In this document: piece by piece, positions 17,670 through 25,217 of the stretch
Layout: every line of letters begins with the position of its first letter
Position numbering within the stretch: the first letter of the stretch is position 1
Assembly (NCBI GenBank): GCA_964497635.1
Contig: CAZCDB010000004.1
Span: forward strand, 1 to 43,574
Direction of reading: 5' to 3'
DNA from: CAMDWQ01 sp964497635
GTDB taxonomy: Bacteria; Omnitrophota; Gorgyraeia; 2-02-FULL-51-18
Length of the DNA stretch: 43,574 nucleotides
Notes under the pieces: generated by a model
Seen by the model: only the letters and a program-made list of their open reading frames with translations
Database searches by the model: none
What the model was told of the DNA's origin: nothing
Position numbers and translations under genes: made by a program

Positions 17670-18971
17670 TTAAACCTTCACATCCCAAAGCGGTATCTTA
17701 AGATGCTGTCTAAAATTCTCACCTTTCAGTGGCTGCATCTTCCTCTGAGAAAAATCCCCTCTCTGGCCCAAATGCTGGCGATGCTGCCTCAAGACATCGC
17801 TTGAGGCAAGATGAAGCGTGTGTTTGCCATACATGGCCGCGGCCTCATCAATGGTTTTTGAAATCTCGCGCAATCCTGTGATTTTGACAGGATCATCAAA
17901 TAAATCTCTTTGGACTTCTAGCCCATACTCAAGGTCATGAAACCACACACCTGTCGCTCTGTACTTTGTCCCAGATTGAAAAAGTGAATCAAAAAGCTTG
18001 GAGACAATCTCAACCCCCTCAAGAGGCGAGTCTGTATGCCGCTTAAGCTCTGCAAAAAGACCCTGGCCTCGATAATCCTGATTTTTAAGATAGACTCCTA
18101 TCCCTTTGGTGCGCAGATGGTGGCGTCTTAGCTTAATAAACGCCGACTCCATATTGCGTATCAGCTGAGCCCTTACAAAATCCCGATCGCTGGAGGCGGG
18201 TGTAAACGTCTTGGTTTTACTCAAAGACGCCTGCGCCTCTTTCTTTTCTGTAAGAATCGGATAAATAGCTTCCCCTCGCAGCTCATGCCAAAGCTCAGAG
18301 CCAATCTTACCCAAGAGTTTTCTTGCAAAAGCTTCCGGCTTTTGAACATATTCCCAAACTGTATGAACGCCGTGCTTGGCCAAAAGTGCCGTACTGGCTG
18401 GCCCAAAACCACAGACACGCTCAACGGGGACCGTCTTAAGATAATCTCCTAGTTCATACCCTCTCACGCAAGTAAACCCCGATGGCTTGCCGTCTTTAGA
18501 GCAGATCTTGGCGAGCGCTTTGGTAAGGCTAAGGCCAACGGACACGGTGATCCCCAGCTCCTTTTCAATTGTATTTTTGATATCAAAAGCAATGGCTTCG
18601 TAAGAGCTATGATAAACACGCCGCAAACCCGTAAGAGACGCAAACGCTTCATCGATGGAGTATTCTTCTACCTCAGGAGTAAAGCGTCTTAAGATCGCAT
18701 AAAATCTCTGAGAAAATAAGCTATAGGACTCATAGTCGCAGGGCAAAAAAACGGCCTCTGGGCAAATTTTTTTGATCTCAGACAATCGCATGGCCCGCAC
18801 CACGCCTGCGCGCTTGGCTTCATAACTAAAAGCCGCTGCGATACCTCGATCCTTTCCCACAATCACAGGCTTTCCTTTAAGGGCTGGCTTGAGAGACTGC
18901 TCTACGCTAGCAAAAAAAGCATCACAATCGACATGAATAATTGCTTTTGGAAGAGAGTGGAGACTGATCAA
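17670..18971 (-). CDS. dinB: Y-family DNA polymerase IV (DinB)
   Basis: A translesion DNA polymerase. It carries the catalytic motif HVDCDAFFASVE near the N-terminus, the YSIDEAF motif with the second catalytic acid pair, a helix-hairpin-helix region around ERVCGFGPAS, and a little-finger domain. I choose the TTG at 18971, eight bases after the lexA stop. That gives 433 residues with the usual short lead-in to HVDCD. A longer reading from TTG 19073 would overlap lexA by 95 bases and add an unusual serine-rich extension. The gene is cotranscribed with lexA from an SOS promoter, which fits damage induction. The C-terminal stretch after the little finger is poorly conserved. Confidence 0.93.
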   Translation of the reverse strand: MISLHSLPKAIIHVDCDAFFASVEQSLKPALKGKPVIVGKDRGIAAAFSYEAKRAGVVRAMRLSEIKKICPEAVFLPCDYESYSLFSQRFYAILRRFTPEVEEYSIDEAFASLTGLRRVYHSSYEAIAFDIKNTIEKELGITVSVGLSLTKALAKICSKDGKPSGFTCVRGYELGDYLKTVPVERVCGFGPASTALLAKHGVHTVWEYVQKPEAFARKLLGKIGSELWHELRGEAIYPILTEKKEAQASLSKTKTFTPASSDRDFVRAQLIRNMESAFIKLRRHHLRTKGIGVYLKNQDYRGQGLFAELKRHTDSPLEGVEIVSKLFDSLFQSGTKYRATGVWFHDLEYGLEVQRDLFDDPVKITGLREISKTIDEAAAMYGKHTLHLASSDVLRQHRQHLGQRGDFSQRKMQPLKGENFRQHLKIPLWDVKV

Positions 18972-18978
18972 AGATTGA

Positions 18979-19560
18979 CTATTTGTATTTTCGGACAACG
19001 GCGACAATGACTCCTCCGATTTTAAGCTCTTCTTTGGGTTTGATCGGGGCGTATTTCTTATTGGCGGCAACAAGACTCACTTCTTTGCCATTTTTTTCAT
19101 AGTATTTCATCGTCCACTCATGATCCACTTCCGCAATCACAATATCGCGATGCTTTGGCTGCCTTCCTCGTTCTACCAAAACAAGGTCGCCCTCGTGAAT
19201 GCCCGCATCGATCATCGAGTCACCCGATACTTTGATAAGAAAAGTCTGGTCGGGGTGTCTGACAAGATATTCATCAAGGCTCATGGTGTCGACAAGCTCT
19301 TCTTCCGCCGGGCTTGGCCATCCAGCTTGCACCGTGCCCAGAAGCCTGATACCCCCCAATGAAGCAAAAAGAATCTTGCCTTGCTTATCTTTTTTTAGAA
19401 AACCTTTATCAACGAGCTTGTCGACAAGCCAGAAGGCGGCGTTCTTGGATTTATACCGGAAGAGCTTGCGAAGCTCCTCAAAACTAGGCGGGCGTTTATT
19501 TTCTTGAGAAAATTGACGAATCTTCCGCGTGGCTTTATTTAAATCGATGGTTTTTGGCAT
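18979..19560 (-). CDS. lexA: LexA repressor
   Basis: A 193-residue SOS repressor and self-cleaving protease. It has an N-terminal winged helix-turn-helix (residues about 1-65), the Ala79-Gly80 cleavage bond in VQAGWP, nucleophile Ser115 in SGDSM, and general-base Lys152 in EWTMKYYE. DNA-damage-activated RecA would trigger cleavage. It starts at the ATG at 19560 with a GAGGG-type ribosome binding site. An operator of the GAAC-N4-GTTC type lies inside its promoter, so it is predicted to be autoregulated. It is directly followed by dinB. Confidence 0.95.
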   Translation of the reverse strand: MPKTIDLNKATRKIRQFSQENKRPPSFEELRKLFRYKSKNAAFWLVDKLVDKGFLKKDKQGKILFASLGGIRLLGTVQAGWPSPAEEELVDTMSLDEYLVRHPDQTFLIKVSGDSMIDAGIHEGDLVLVERGRQPKHRDIVIAEVDHEWTMKYYEKNGKEVSLVAANKKYAPIKPKEELKIGGVIVAVVRKYK

Positions 19561-19580
19561 GGATAATCCCTCTCATGCCG

Positions 19581-19609
19581 ATTATATTGAACGAACGTTC
19601 AAATGTCAA
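19581..19609 (-). promoter_or_regulatory. lexA-dinB promoter, consensus sigma-70
   Basis: Minus strand TTGACA (19604..19609), exactly 17 bases, then TATAAT (19581..19586): a perfect match to both consensus hexamers. The LexA operator fills the spacer. Confidence 0.9.
19588..19601 (-). promoter_or_regulatory. LexA operator
   Basis: TGAAC-GAAC-GTTCA (as read on the plus strand), a perfect five-base inverted repeat with a four-base centre. It matches the GAAC-N4-GTTC type known from Gram-positive bacteria, not the CTGT-N8-ACAG type of Gammaproteobacteria. It lies between the -35 and -10 hexamers, so bound LexA would block polymerase. Confidence 0.88.
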
Positions 19610-19639
19610 TCAAGCGCTCAGATAAGTCGCAAAGCTCGT

Positions 19640-20548
19640 CTATTTGGATCCCAAAATATCGCTCAAAGCTTCTTTAAGAACAGGGAATTTAAAAACAAAA
19701 CCGTGTTTAAGAAGTTTTGCAGGCACGGCTTTTTGACCGCCCAATAACATTTCTGACATTTCACCGAGAAGCATTTTTAAAACAAACGCTGGGACCGGCG
19801 CCCAAGAAGGTCTTTGGAGGACCTTGCCAAGCTCATGGCAAAACTGACTCATCGTCACCGGATTGGGAGCGGTGGTGTTGACCGCTCCGGACAGAGACTC
19901 ATTTTCTAAAGCAAATAAAATAATCCGGACCACATCCTCCCGATGGATCCAGGCAAACCACTGCTTGCCCGACCCCAGCGGCCCGCCGGCAAACATCTGA
20001 AAGGGTGTCAACATTTTTGAAAGAGCACCCCCACCCCGCTCAAGAACAACGCCGATTCTTAAACACACCGTCCTGAGCCCCAAAGCTTCCGCGGCGCGAA
20101 CCTCCTTCTCCCAAGCATCGCAGGTCTCTGCCAGAAACCCGCTTCCTTTTGGATGGGTTTCGCTTACTTCGCCCTCAGACACATCGCCATAATAACCCAC
20201 CGCCGATGCATTGATGAGGACTTTAGGTTTTCGATCGGACTTTGAGATCGCCTCGACAATAGCGCGGGTGGCAAGGAGGCGGCTTTGGACAATTTTATTC
20301 TTTTGGGCGGGACTCCACCGCTTCTGGGCAATCGGCTCCCCGGCCAGATTGATCACAGCGTTGACAGCTCCCATCTCCTTCGCCCACAATCCAACCGATT
20401 CCCCATCCCACGGAAGATAGTGGATCTTGGGATCCGCGCTCTTTCTTTGGCTTCGAGATAAAAGAAACACCTCGTGATCTTTTTTTCTTAACTCAGAGAC
20501 AAGCTCCCCGCCAATAAACCCCGTCCCTCCGGCTATCATGATTTTCAT
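19640..20548 (-). CDS. TIGR01777-family NAD(P)-dependent epimerase/dehydratase-like protein
   Basis: A 302-residue atypical short-chain dehydrogenase of the YfcH/SDR39U1 group. It has the N-terminal GGTGFIGG nucleotide-binding loop, an INLAGEPIAQKRW segment typical of this subgroup, SAVGYYGD with the likely catalytic tyrosine, and a C-terminal domain containing LLGGQKAVP. It starts at the ATG at 20548, eight bases after GGAG. Substrate is not known. In many bacteria this domain is fused to an SRPBCC domain; here an SRPBCC protein is encoded about 1.2 kb upstream on the same strand, suggesting a split version of the same pairing. Confidence 0.9.
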   Translation of the reverse strand: MKIMIAGGTGFIGGELVSELRKKDHEVFLLSRSQRKSADPKIHYLPWDGESVGLWAKEMGAVNAVINLAGEPIAQKRWSPAQKNKIVQSRLLATRAIVEAISKSDRKPKVLINASAVGYYGDVSEGEVSETHPKGSGFLAETCDAWEKEVRAAEALGLRTVCLRIGVVLERGGGALSKMLTPFQMFAGGPLGSGKQWFAWIHREDVVRIILFALENESLSGAVNTTAPNPVTMSQFCHELGKVLQRPSWAPVPAFVLKMLLGEMSEMLLGGQKAVPAKLLKHGFVFKFPVLKEALSDILGSK

Positions 20549-20566
20549 CTTAAGTCTCCCGACTGC

Positions 20567-21499
20567 TCATTCCTCTTCTGCTCTTACTAGAACAACCGAT
20601 ACCGCCACAGACACAAATAAAATCAGCGCAATGATGGAGAGCGAAATACCAATAGGAATCTTATAGATATCCGTTATCAACATTTTCACCCCAACAAATC
20701 CCAATATCGCCGCCAAACCATAATGCAAGTAACGAAACATTTTCATCACTCCGGCCAAGGCAAAATAAAGAGACCTGAGTCCCAAGATCGCGAAAATATT
20801 GGAACTGTAAACAATAAATGGGTCCTTGGTAACCGCCAGAATTGCCGGAATCGAATCCACAGCAAAGATCACATCGGTCACCTCAACCAAAACGAGAGCC
20901 ACAAAAAGGGGCGTGGCCATCTCCCGCCCGTTTTCTTTAACCCAAAACTTAGGACCCTCATAGCCATGTGCCACAGGAACAAATCGATTGAATAGTTTGA
21001 GCGCCGGGTTTTTGGCAAGATCTGAATGACCGGGTTCATGCTTGGCCATCTTGATCGCCGTTATGATGAGAAATCCACCAAATACGTAGATGATCCAGTG
21101 AAAGTTTTTTATTAAAGCCACGCCCCCCGCGATAAATCCGGCCCGCATAATAATAGCGCCGAGAATACCCCAGAAAAGGACTTCATGCTGATAACGTGGC
21201 GCTATTTTGAAAAATGCGAAGATCATCGCAAAAACAAATACGTTGTCTACGCTGAGTGATTTTTCAATCAGGTAGCCGGCCAAAAATTCCATGGCCGGTT
21301 CCTTACCCTTTACCAGATAAAGACCCCAGTTAAAAATGAGGGCTAGACCGATCCAAACAGCGCTCCAGGTAATCGCTTCTTTAAACTTTATTTCTTTGGG
21401 TGTCCGGTGAAAAATGCCTAAATCAAGAGCCAGCATGATCAAGACAAAGCCATTGAACAGGATCCAAGGCCATAAGTCGGGCGATATGCTAAAGCTCAA
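20567..21499 (-). CDS. TerC/Alx-family integral membrane protein
   Basis: A 310-residue polytopic inner-membrane protein with about nine hydrophobic segments. Family marks are ALDLGIFHR, the SLSVDNVFVFAMIF segment, and VEVTDVIFAVDSIPAI with acidic residues in the membrane. Members are linked to manganese or other metal efflux and to metalation of exported proteins. I use the TTG at 21499 because it has a strong GGGGAG ribosome binding site at the right distance and gives a normal N-terminus. It ends 18 bases before the TIGR01777 gene start, so the two are likely cotranscribed. Confidence 0.93.
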   Translation of the reverse strand: MSFSISPDLWPWILFNGFVLIMLALDLGIFHRTPKEIKFKEAITWSAVWIGLALIFNWGLYLVKGKEPAMEFLAGYLIEKSLSVDNVFVFAMIFAFFKIAPRYQHEVLFWGILGAIIMRAGFIAGGVALIKNFHWIIYVFGGFLIITAIKMAKHEPGHSDLAKNPALKLFNRFVPVAHGYEGPKFWVKENGREMATPLFVALVLVEVTDVIFAVDSIPAILAVTKDPFIVYSSNIFAILGLRSLYFALAGVMKMFRYLHYGLAAILGFVGVKMLITDIYKIPIGISLSIIALILFVSVAVSVVLVRAEEE

Positions 21500-21517
21500 G
21501 TTTTTCTCCCCTCATAA

Positions 21518-21700
21518 TTAGAATTCGGTTGTATTTCTTTCCGCTCCCGGATTCAGAACAGGAAACACCAAGCGCTCTGCCCGGATCACAACTTCACACC
21601 CTCCGACGACTGAGCGGATCATTTCTTCGGCTCTCACAAACCCTCTTTGCTCTTTGATGGAACTCAGCGACTCAAATTCCTCGTAGGTGACCCGAGCCAA
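21518..21700 (-). CDS. Small hypothetical protein
   Basis: A 60-codon frame starting at a TTG, between the SRPBCC gene and terC. It is charged, with a glutamate-rich first half and a hydrophobic VVIRAERLVFPVL segment. I recognise no family, and the ribosome binding site is weak. It fills an otherwise empty gap in a tightly packed operon, which is the main reason to keep it. It could be a chance frame. Confidence 0.3.
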   Translation of the reverse strand: MARVTYEEFESLSSIKEQRGFVRAEEMIRSVVGGCEVVIRAERLVFPVLNPGAERNTTEF

Positions 21701-21721
21701 TACCCCAATTTTGTTATTGTA

Positions 21722-22237
21722 TCACGCTGTACTGGCCGGGCTTTTGAAGATTGAATCGATCACCTGTTGTCTATATTGGAATATCCTCTCAACATCATTG
21801 GCCACAAACCTTCCAATAATCATGCGGCCCACAAAACCCAGCGGTGGTTTGTAATCTACTCTATCACGCATCCAAGTCCCGCCATCCTCCGGCTCAAACA
21901 GATGCCGATGGCACCAGTATCGATAGGGTCCTGATATCTGTATATCGCTAAAAGAACTGGGCTCATTCCAATCCGTGATACGGCTAGTCCATCGGACGGG
22001 CACTCCATGCACCTTGAGCTTGTAGTGGATCTCGGCACCCTCTTCCATCTTAGGCGTGTTCATAGAAAGAACTTTGAAGTTGAGGAATGGAGGTGTCAGG
22101 CGTTCCAGATTATACGCATCAGAGAAAAATTTAAAGACGCGCTCCTGATCATGTGGCACCCATTGATCAGAAGTTACGACACCCTTGTCGGCGTCGACTG
22201 TGAGCGAGCTACGTTTTAATTGTATAGATGATTTCAT
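21722..22237 (-). CDS. SRPBCC-fold protein
   Basis: A 171-residue protein of the SRPBCC (START-like/polyketide cyclase) fold. The pattern is the opening strand with VFKFFSDAYNLERLTPPFLNF, a central run of antiparallel strands including WTSRITDWN, the GPYRYWCHRHLFEP turn, and the C-terminal helix with FVANDVERIFQYR. Close relatives are found alone or fused to TIGR01777 epimerases. It may bind a small hydrophobic ligand; no catalytic function can be read. It starts at the ATG at 22237. Confidence 0.85.
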   Translation of the reverse strand: MKSSIQLKRSSLTVDADKGVVTSDQWVPHDQERVFKFFSDAYNLERLTPPFLNFKVLSMNTPKMEEGAEIHYKLKVHGVPVRWTSRITDWNEPSSFSDIQISGPYRYWCHRHLFEPEDGGTWMRDRVDYKPPLGFVGRMIIGRFVANDVERIFQYRQQVIDSIFKSPASTA

Positions 22238-22298
22238 TATCTTTTATAAGAAATTTTAATTTTGGCTATAATAATATTTCCGAAAGATCCGTAGGTCC

Positions 22299-22445
22299 TC
22301 AAAACGCTCTGGAGACCTCCGCCTTAGGCCCCTTGAGCGAGAGCTTTGTATCATTATTGATCATGGTTGAGCATCCTGAAAGGATCGCCATCATCACAAT
22401 AACCCCCAGAATCCTAATACTACTTGAAAGAGTACTATTATACAT
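22299..22445 (-). CDS. Mini-lipoprotein A
   Basis: A 48-residue protein with a type II signal peptide: a hydrophobic stretch ILGVIVMMAI ending in the lipobox LSGC, leaving a mature peptide of only 24 residues starting at the lipidated cysteine. Its mature part is almost the same as that of the second mini-lipoprotein at 23494..23616 (both CSTMI, then DTKLSLKGPKAE, then SR). The ATG has an AAGGA ribosome binding site. No function known. It is probably anchored in the outer membrane or the outer face of the inner membrane. Confidence 0.75.
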   Translation of the reverse strand: MYNSTLSSSIRILGVIVMMAILSGCSTMINNDTKLSLKGPKAEVSRAF

Positions 22446-22496
22446 TTAAAAATCCTTTGATGTTTGATGCAAAAAATGATTGTATCCCAATTTGTT

Positions 22497-23012
22497 TTAG
22501 ATCTTTCTGCTGTCATAGGCCCAATGAAGCAAGGCTTGGCGTTGACGAGGGCGACACTTTAAATCATGTGGGTAACAATTATTTTTAATTTGGCTGATGT
22601 GTCTTCGGATGGCCAACCAGCGTTTTATCTGCCAATCATCTTCTTCGGGCAACCGACGACCCATATAATATCGACAATACCATTGGAACCATCCGCGGGG
22701 ATCCTCCGGATAAATCCATCCTTTTTTTCGCCATACGGACAACGGTTGGCTGGCATTGACCCCAAAATAATTCAACGATGCATCATGCTTTTCTGGGCAA
22801 AGCTTTGCTTCTGTGAACCAGTCGGCAGGAAATTCTTTTTTGCAGTCGGTCATGTATTTGCCGCCGAAGACCCCCAGCTTCAACATCCGCTTGGGAGTTA
22901 GCTCCGGCTTAAAGCGCGGATCAAAGTTCTTTCCTGGGGCCTGCGTCAATTCATAATGATAATTCTTCTGCATCTTGTCGGTTACGGCAACTATTTTGCG
23001 CAGTTTTTTCAT
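22497..23012 (-). CDS. Conserved cytosolic protein of unknown function
   Basis: A 171-residue protein rich in tryptophan and aromatic residues, with blocks YHYELTQAPGKNFDP, MLKLGVFGGKYM, PADWFTEAKL, YFGVNASQPLSVW, EDPRGWFQWYCRYY and RPRQRQALLHWAYDSR. I recognise these as a widespread uncharacterised family, but know of no assigned activity. There is no signal peptide or membrane segment. I choose the ATG at 23012 because it overlaps the tspO stop as ATGA, a sign of translational coupling. It is the last gene of the exported protein - lipoprotein - TspO run. Confidence 0.85.
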   Translation of the reverse strand: MKKLRKIVAVTDKMQKNYHYELTQAPGKNFDPRFKPELTPKRMLKLGVFGGKYMTDCKKEFPADWFTEAKLCPEKHDASLNYFGVNASQPLSVWRKKGWIYPEDPRGWFQWYCRYYMGRRLPEEDDWQIKRWLAIRRHISQIKNNCYPHDLKCRPRQRQALLHWAYDSRKI

Positions 23013-23497
23013 CGATTGAGCCACCAGATCGCCAAATTAAGATAAGTTGCGAAACTTACCCAGAGAAGATAGGGCGTCAAAAAAATTCCTGTCCACCGAT
23101 CAACGCGGTAACTACGGCTCACAAAAAAAATAAGACAAACCTCTAGCGCGACAATGTCGGCAAGAGCTATTCCCGGATTGCGCAGCCCAAAAAACAAAAA
23201 CGACCATACACCGTTAAGAATAAGTTGCAGGACAAAAAAGAGCTTCAATTTCTTTGTTTCCGGATTATCGCCGCTCCAAATGCGCCACCCAGCGATCGCC
23301 ATAAAAATATAAAGCGTCGTCCAAACAGGGGCAAAAACCCAATCCGGAGGATTTAGCAAAGGCTTTTCAAGAGCGGCGTACCAGGACGTCCGGGATGACT
23401 CCGTGACTGCCCCGCCAAACCAGCCGACAAGAAGGCAGATAAGTACAAATACGAGTAATACGGTTATACGTTTTAGGGTTTCAAATAATCGTATCAA
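23009..23497 (-). CDS. tspO: TspO/MBR-family translocator protein
   Basis: A 162-residue membrane protein with five predicted transmembrane helices. TspO marks are the WYAALEKPLLNPPDWVFAPVW loop (read as SWYAALEKP then NPPDWVFAPVW), the WRIWSGDN segment, and the C-terminal PYLLWVSFATYLN helix. Family members bind porphyrins and affect tetrapyrrole and stress responses. The TTG at 23497 overlaps the stop of mini-lipoprotein B (TTGA), and its own stop overlaps the next start, so translation of the three genes looks coupled. Confidence 0.93.
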   Translation of the reverse strand: MIRLFETLKRITVLLVFVLICLLVGWFGGAVTESSRTSWYAALEKPLLNPPDWVFAPVWTTLYIFMAIAGWRIWSGDNPETKKLKLFFVLQLILNGVWSFLFFGLRNPGIALADIVALEVCLIFFVSRSYRVDRWTGIFLTPYLLWVSFATYLNLAIWWLNR

Positions 23498-23616
23498 AAT
23501 TTCCTCGAGAGCTCTGCCTTCGGCCCTTTAAGAGATAGCTTGGTGTCCTTATCTATCATTGTGGAGCAGCCTGACAGGAGTATAGATAAAATTAAAGCCC
23601 ATAAAATAAGGCTCAT
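23494..23616 (-). CDS. Mini-lipoprotein B
   Basis: A 40-residue lipoprotein: MSLILWALILSILLSGC is the signal and lipobox, and the mature peptide has 24 residues. It is paralogous to mini-lipoprotein A at 22299..22445. I start at the ATG at 23616, after GAGAGA, rather than a longer in-frame reading that overlaps the preceding gene. Being placed between the exported protein and tspO with a start/stop overlap, it is probably an envelope accessory of this operon. Confidence 0.75.
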   Translation of the reverse strand: MSLILWALILSILLSGCSTMIDKDTKLSLKGPKAELSRKF

Positions 23617-23644
23617 TTTCTCTCTTCTGTAAAATTCGTAGCTG

Positions 23645-24058
23645 CTATTTACCGCCAATGTGTTTGAGCGTTTCGCCCGTGTCTGCATCAATAAATACAA
23701 ACAAATCACCACCCTTAACGCCCTGCGCTTTTGGCGCAAAATAAACGGATTTATATTCTTTATCTTTCAGCTCTGGGTACTTTTTTTCGGGCGTAGTCGG
23801 CATGGCAGCATCCCATTTCTGGGTAGCTTCATTATAAGTAGATTCTCCATTACGCGTTAGATGCTTTTTAATGAAATTATTGCCTTCATTATAAATTATA
23901 TTCATTTCTTTGGTCTTGTAACCAAGTTCTTGAGCTTTTTTGACAGCGATCTGAATTATTTTTTCTTTTGTTAATTTATCGGTCTGAGAAAAGGCCACTG
24001 AAGATGCAAAGCACAAAACAATAAGAAGTAGCAACGAGAATAATCTATTAGACATCAT
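23645..24058 (-). CDS. Small exported protein
   Basis: 137 residues with a clear signal peptide (hydrophobic FSLLLLIVLCFASSVAFS, likely cleavage after FSQ or nearby). The mature part is lysine-rich, with a helix TKEKIIQIAVKKAQELGYK followed by strands ending in GGDLFVFIDADTGETLKHI. That helix-strand-turn ending with DADTGE resembles PepSY-like small domains, but I would not assign it. A GGAG ribosome binding site precedes a double ATG. It is the first gene of the coupled run leading to mini-lipoprotein B and tspO. Confidence 0.75.
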   Translation of the reverse strand: MMSNRLFSLLLLIVLCFASSVAFSQTDKLTKEKIIQIAVKKAQELGYKTKEMNIIYNEGNNFIKKHLTRNGESTYNEATQKWDAAMPTTPEKKYPELKDKEYKSVYFAPKAQGVKGGDLFVFIDADTGETLKHIGGK

Positions 24059-24183
24059 TTCTCCTTTTTGCCGGTCTGACTAACGAAGCCTAACGCTTCC
24101 TCTGCGGACGGCGTCCAACATGAAATTTCATTTATAGAAAATAACATGTAGTTGTTATTTAAACCGGTTATATAACATAGGGG

Positions 24184-24924
24184 TCAGGTCTTTACATTTA
24201 ACAATCGTTTAATTCGGCCGCTGTCGCAATAACCACTCAGGCGATCTTCCTCTAAAAATCGCTTATTCATCAGCGAAATAGCCGCCTGACTTAAAATTTT
24301 TGTTCCTTCGAGCTCCCTGGCAATCTCCATCAAGGATAAGGGGGTGTGGGTTTTAAGATAATGAACCAGAAATTTTTTTTGCCGGGCCGGATCCGCTGTC
24401 ATGCGGCCGATTTGCTGCTTAATAAAAGAAATATCGGACGGCTTTTGAAGTCGTCTTAGATTGGAAATCGAGGGATCCTTTTTCCTAGGTAAAAATTTCT
24501 CTTTCATCTCTTCAATAAACGTATCCGACCCCAAAAGGCAGCCGCCCTGACACGCCCGACTGGGATCCCAGGGTCTAGAATACCCCTCCAAGGTAAATTG
24601 ATGAAACAATGTTAAATCTTTAAACTGAGAAAGAATAAAACTTGTGTCCATAAAAGCGAAGGTCTTGCGCTTTTTATAAAACTGCCCATAACTAGACCAT
24701 GGGTAGCTTTCCGGTGACTTGGCAAGACCGGCTTTGACAGGATTTACATGGATGTAGCGGGACAGCTCGAGGGAATAGCTGTCGTGGTCAACCAATATCG
24801 CCTTGTAGCGTCCCTGAAAAAGCGGCCCCACTCGCTTGCGTCGGCGGTTGAAGGTCTGCGTGTAAAGCCCATTAAGCTCACGCATGATCTTCGAGAGATT
24901 TGGCTTTGGAGTTTGTAAATACAA
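24184..24924 (-). pseudogene. REP-associated (RAYT/IS200-like) transposase, 5'-truncated
   Basis: The 246-residue frame matches the second half of the REP-associated tyrosine transposase group: LMRELNGLYTQTFN-like segment, VGPLFQGRYKAILV, and SRYIHVNPVKAGL with the catalytic tyrosine. The N-terminal part with the HUH metal motif is missing; the frame opens at a TTG just beside the end of an IS3 fragment, so the 5' end was probably replaced by that element. Without HUH it cannot be an active transposase. The 3' end runs into GACCTGACCCC, a sequence I associate with this group. Confidence 0.8.
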
Positions 24925-24942
24925 ATTGACCCTCCCCCTGAA

Positions 24943-25149
24943 TTAAACCACCCGTAAGTAGAGTCCCGGGTTTTGTTGTTGGTATTTTTTCATGAATTCT
25001 TCAGGGGTTAGGTTGTCCAAAGAATCATGAGGTCTTAACGTATTGTACTCGATCCGCCAGTTTTCAATAACCTCCTTTGCTTCGTTTAAATCCAGGAAGT
25101 AGTTCTCATTCAAGCAGCCATCCCTGAATTTGCCGTTGAAAGACCTCAC
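24943..25149 (-). pseudogene. IS3-family transposase (OrfB) C-terminal fragment
   Basis: A 68-residue frame with the IS3 integrase-core ending: RSFNGKFRDGCLNENYFLDL, a helix with IENWRIEYNTLRPHDSL including the late region of the catalytic domain, and LTPEEFMKKYQ. Only the last part of OrfB remains; upstream sequence in the same frame is basic and not transposase-like. The stop is followed by CAGGGGGAGGGTCA, which may be the element's terminal repeat. A dead remnant. Confidence 0.85.
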
Positions 25150-25217
25150 CCTTTTTCTTTTACGCCGTCTAAACTTTTTGATTTCTGACTTCGATGCTGT
25201 TTTACGGGGCTTTCTAA

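Noticed and set aside
18972..19073. Longer dinB start (TTG 19073)
   Set aside because: It would overlap lexA by 95 bases and add a non-conserved extension before HVDCD.
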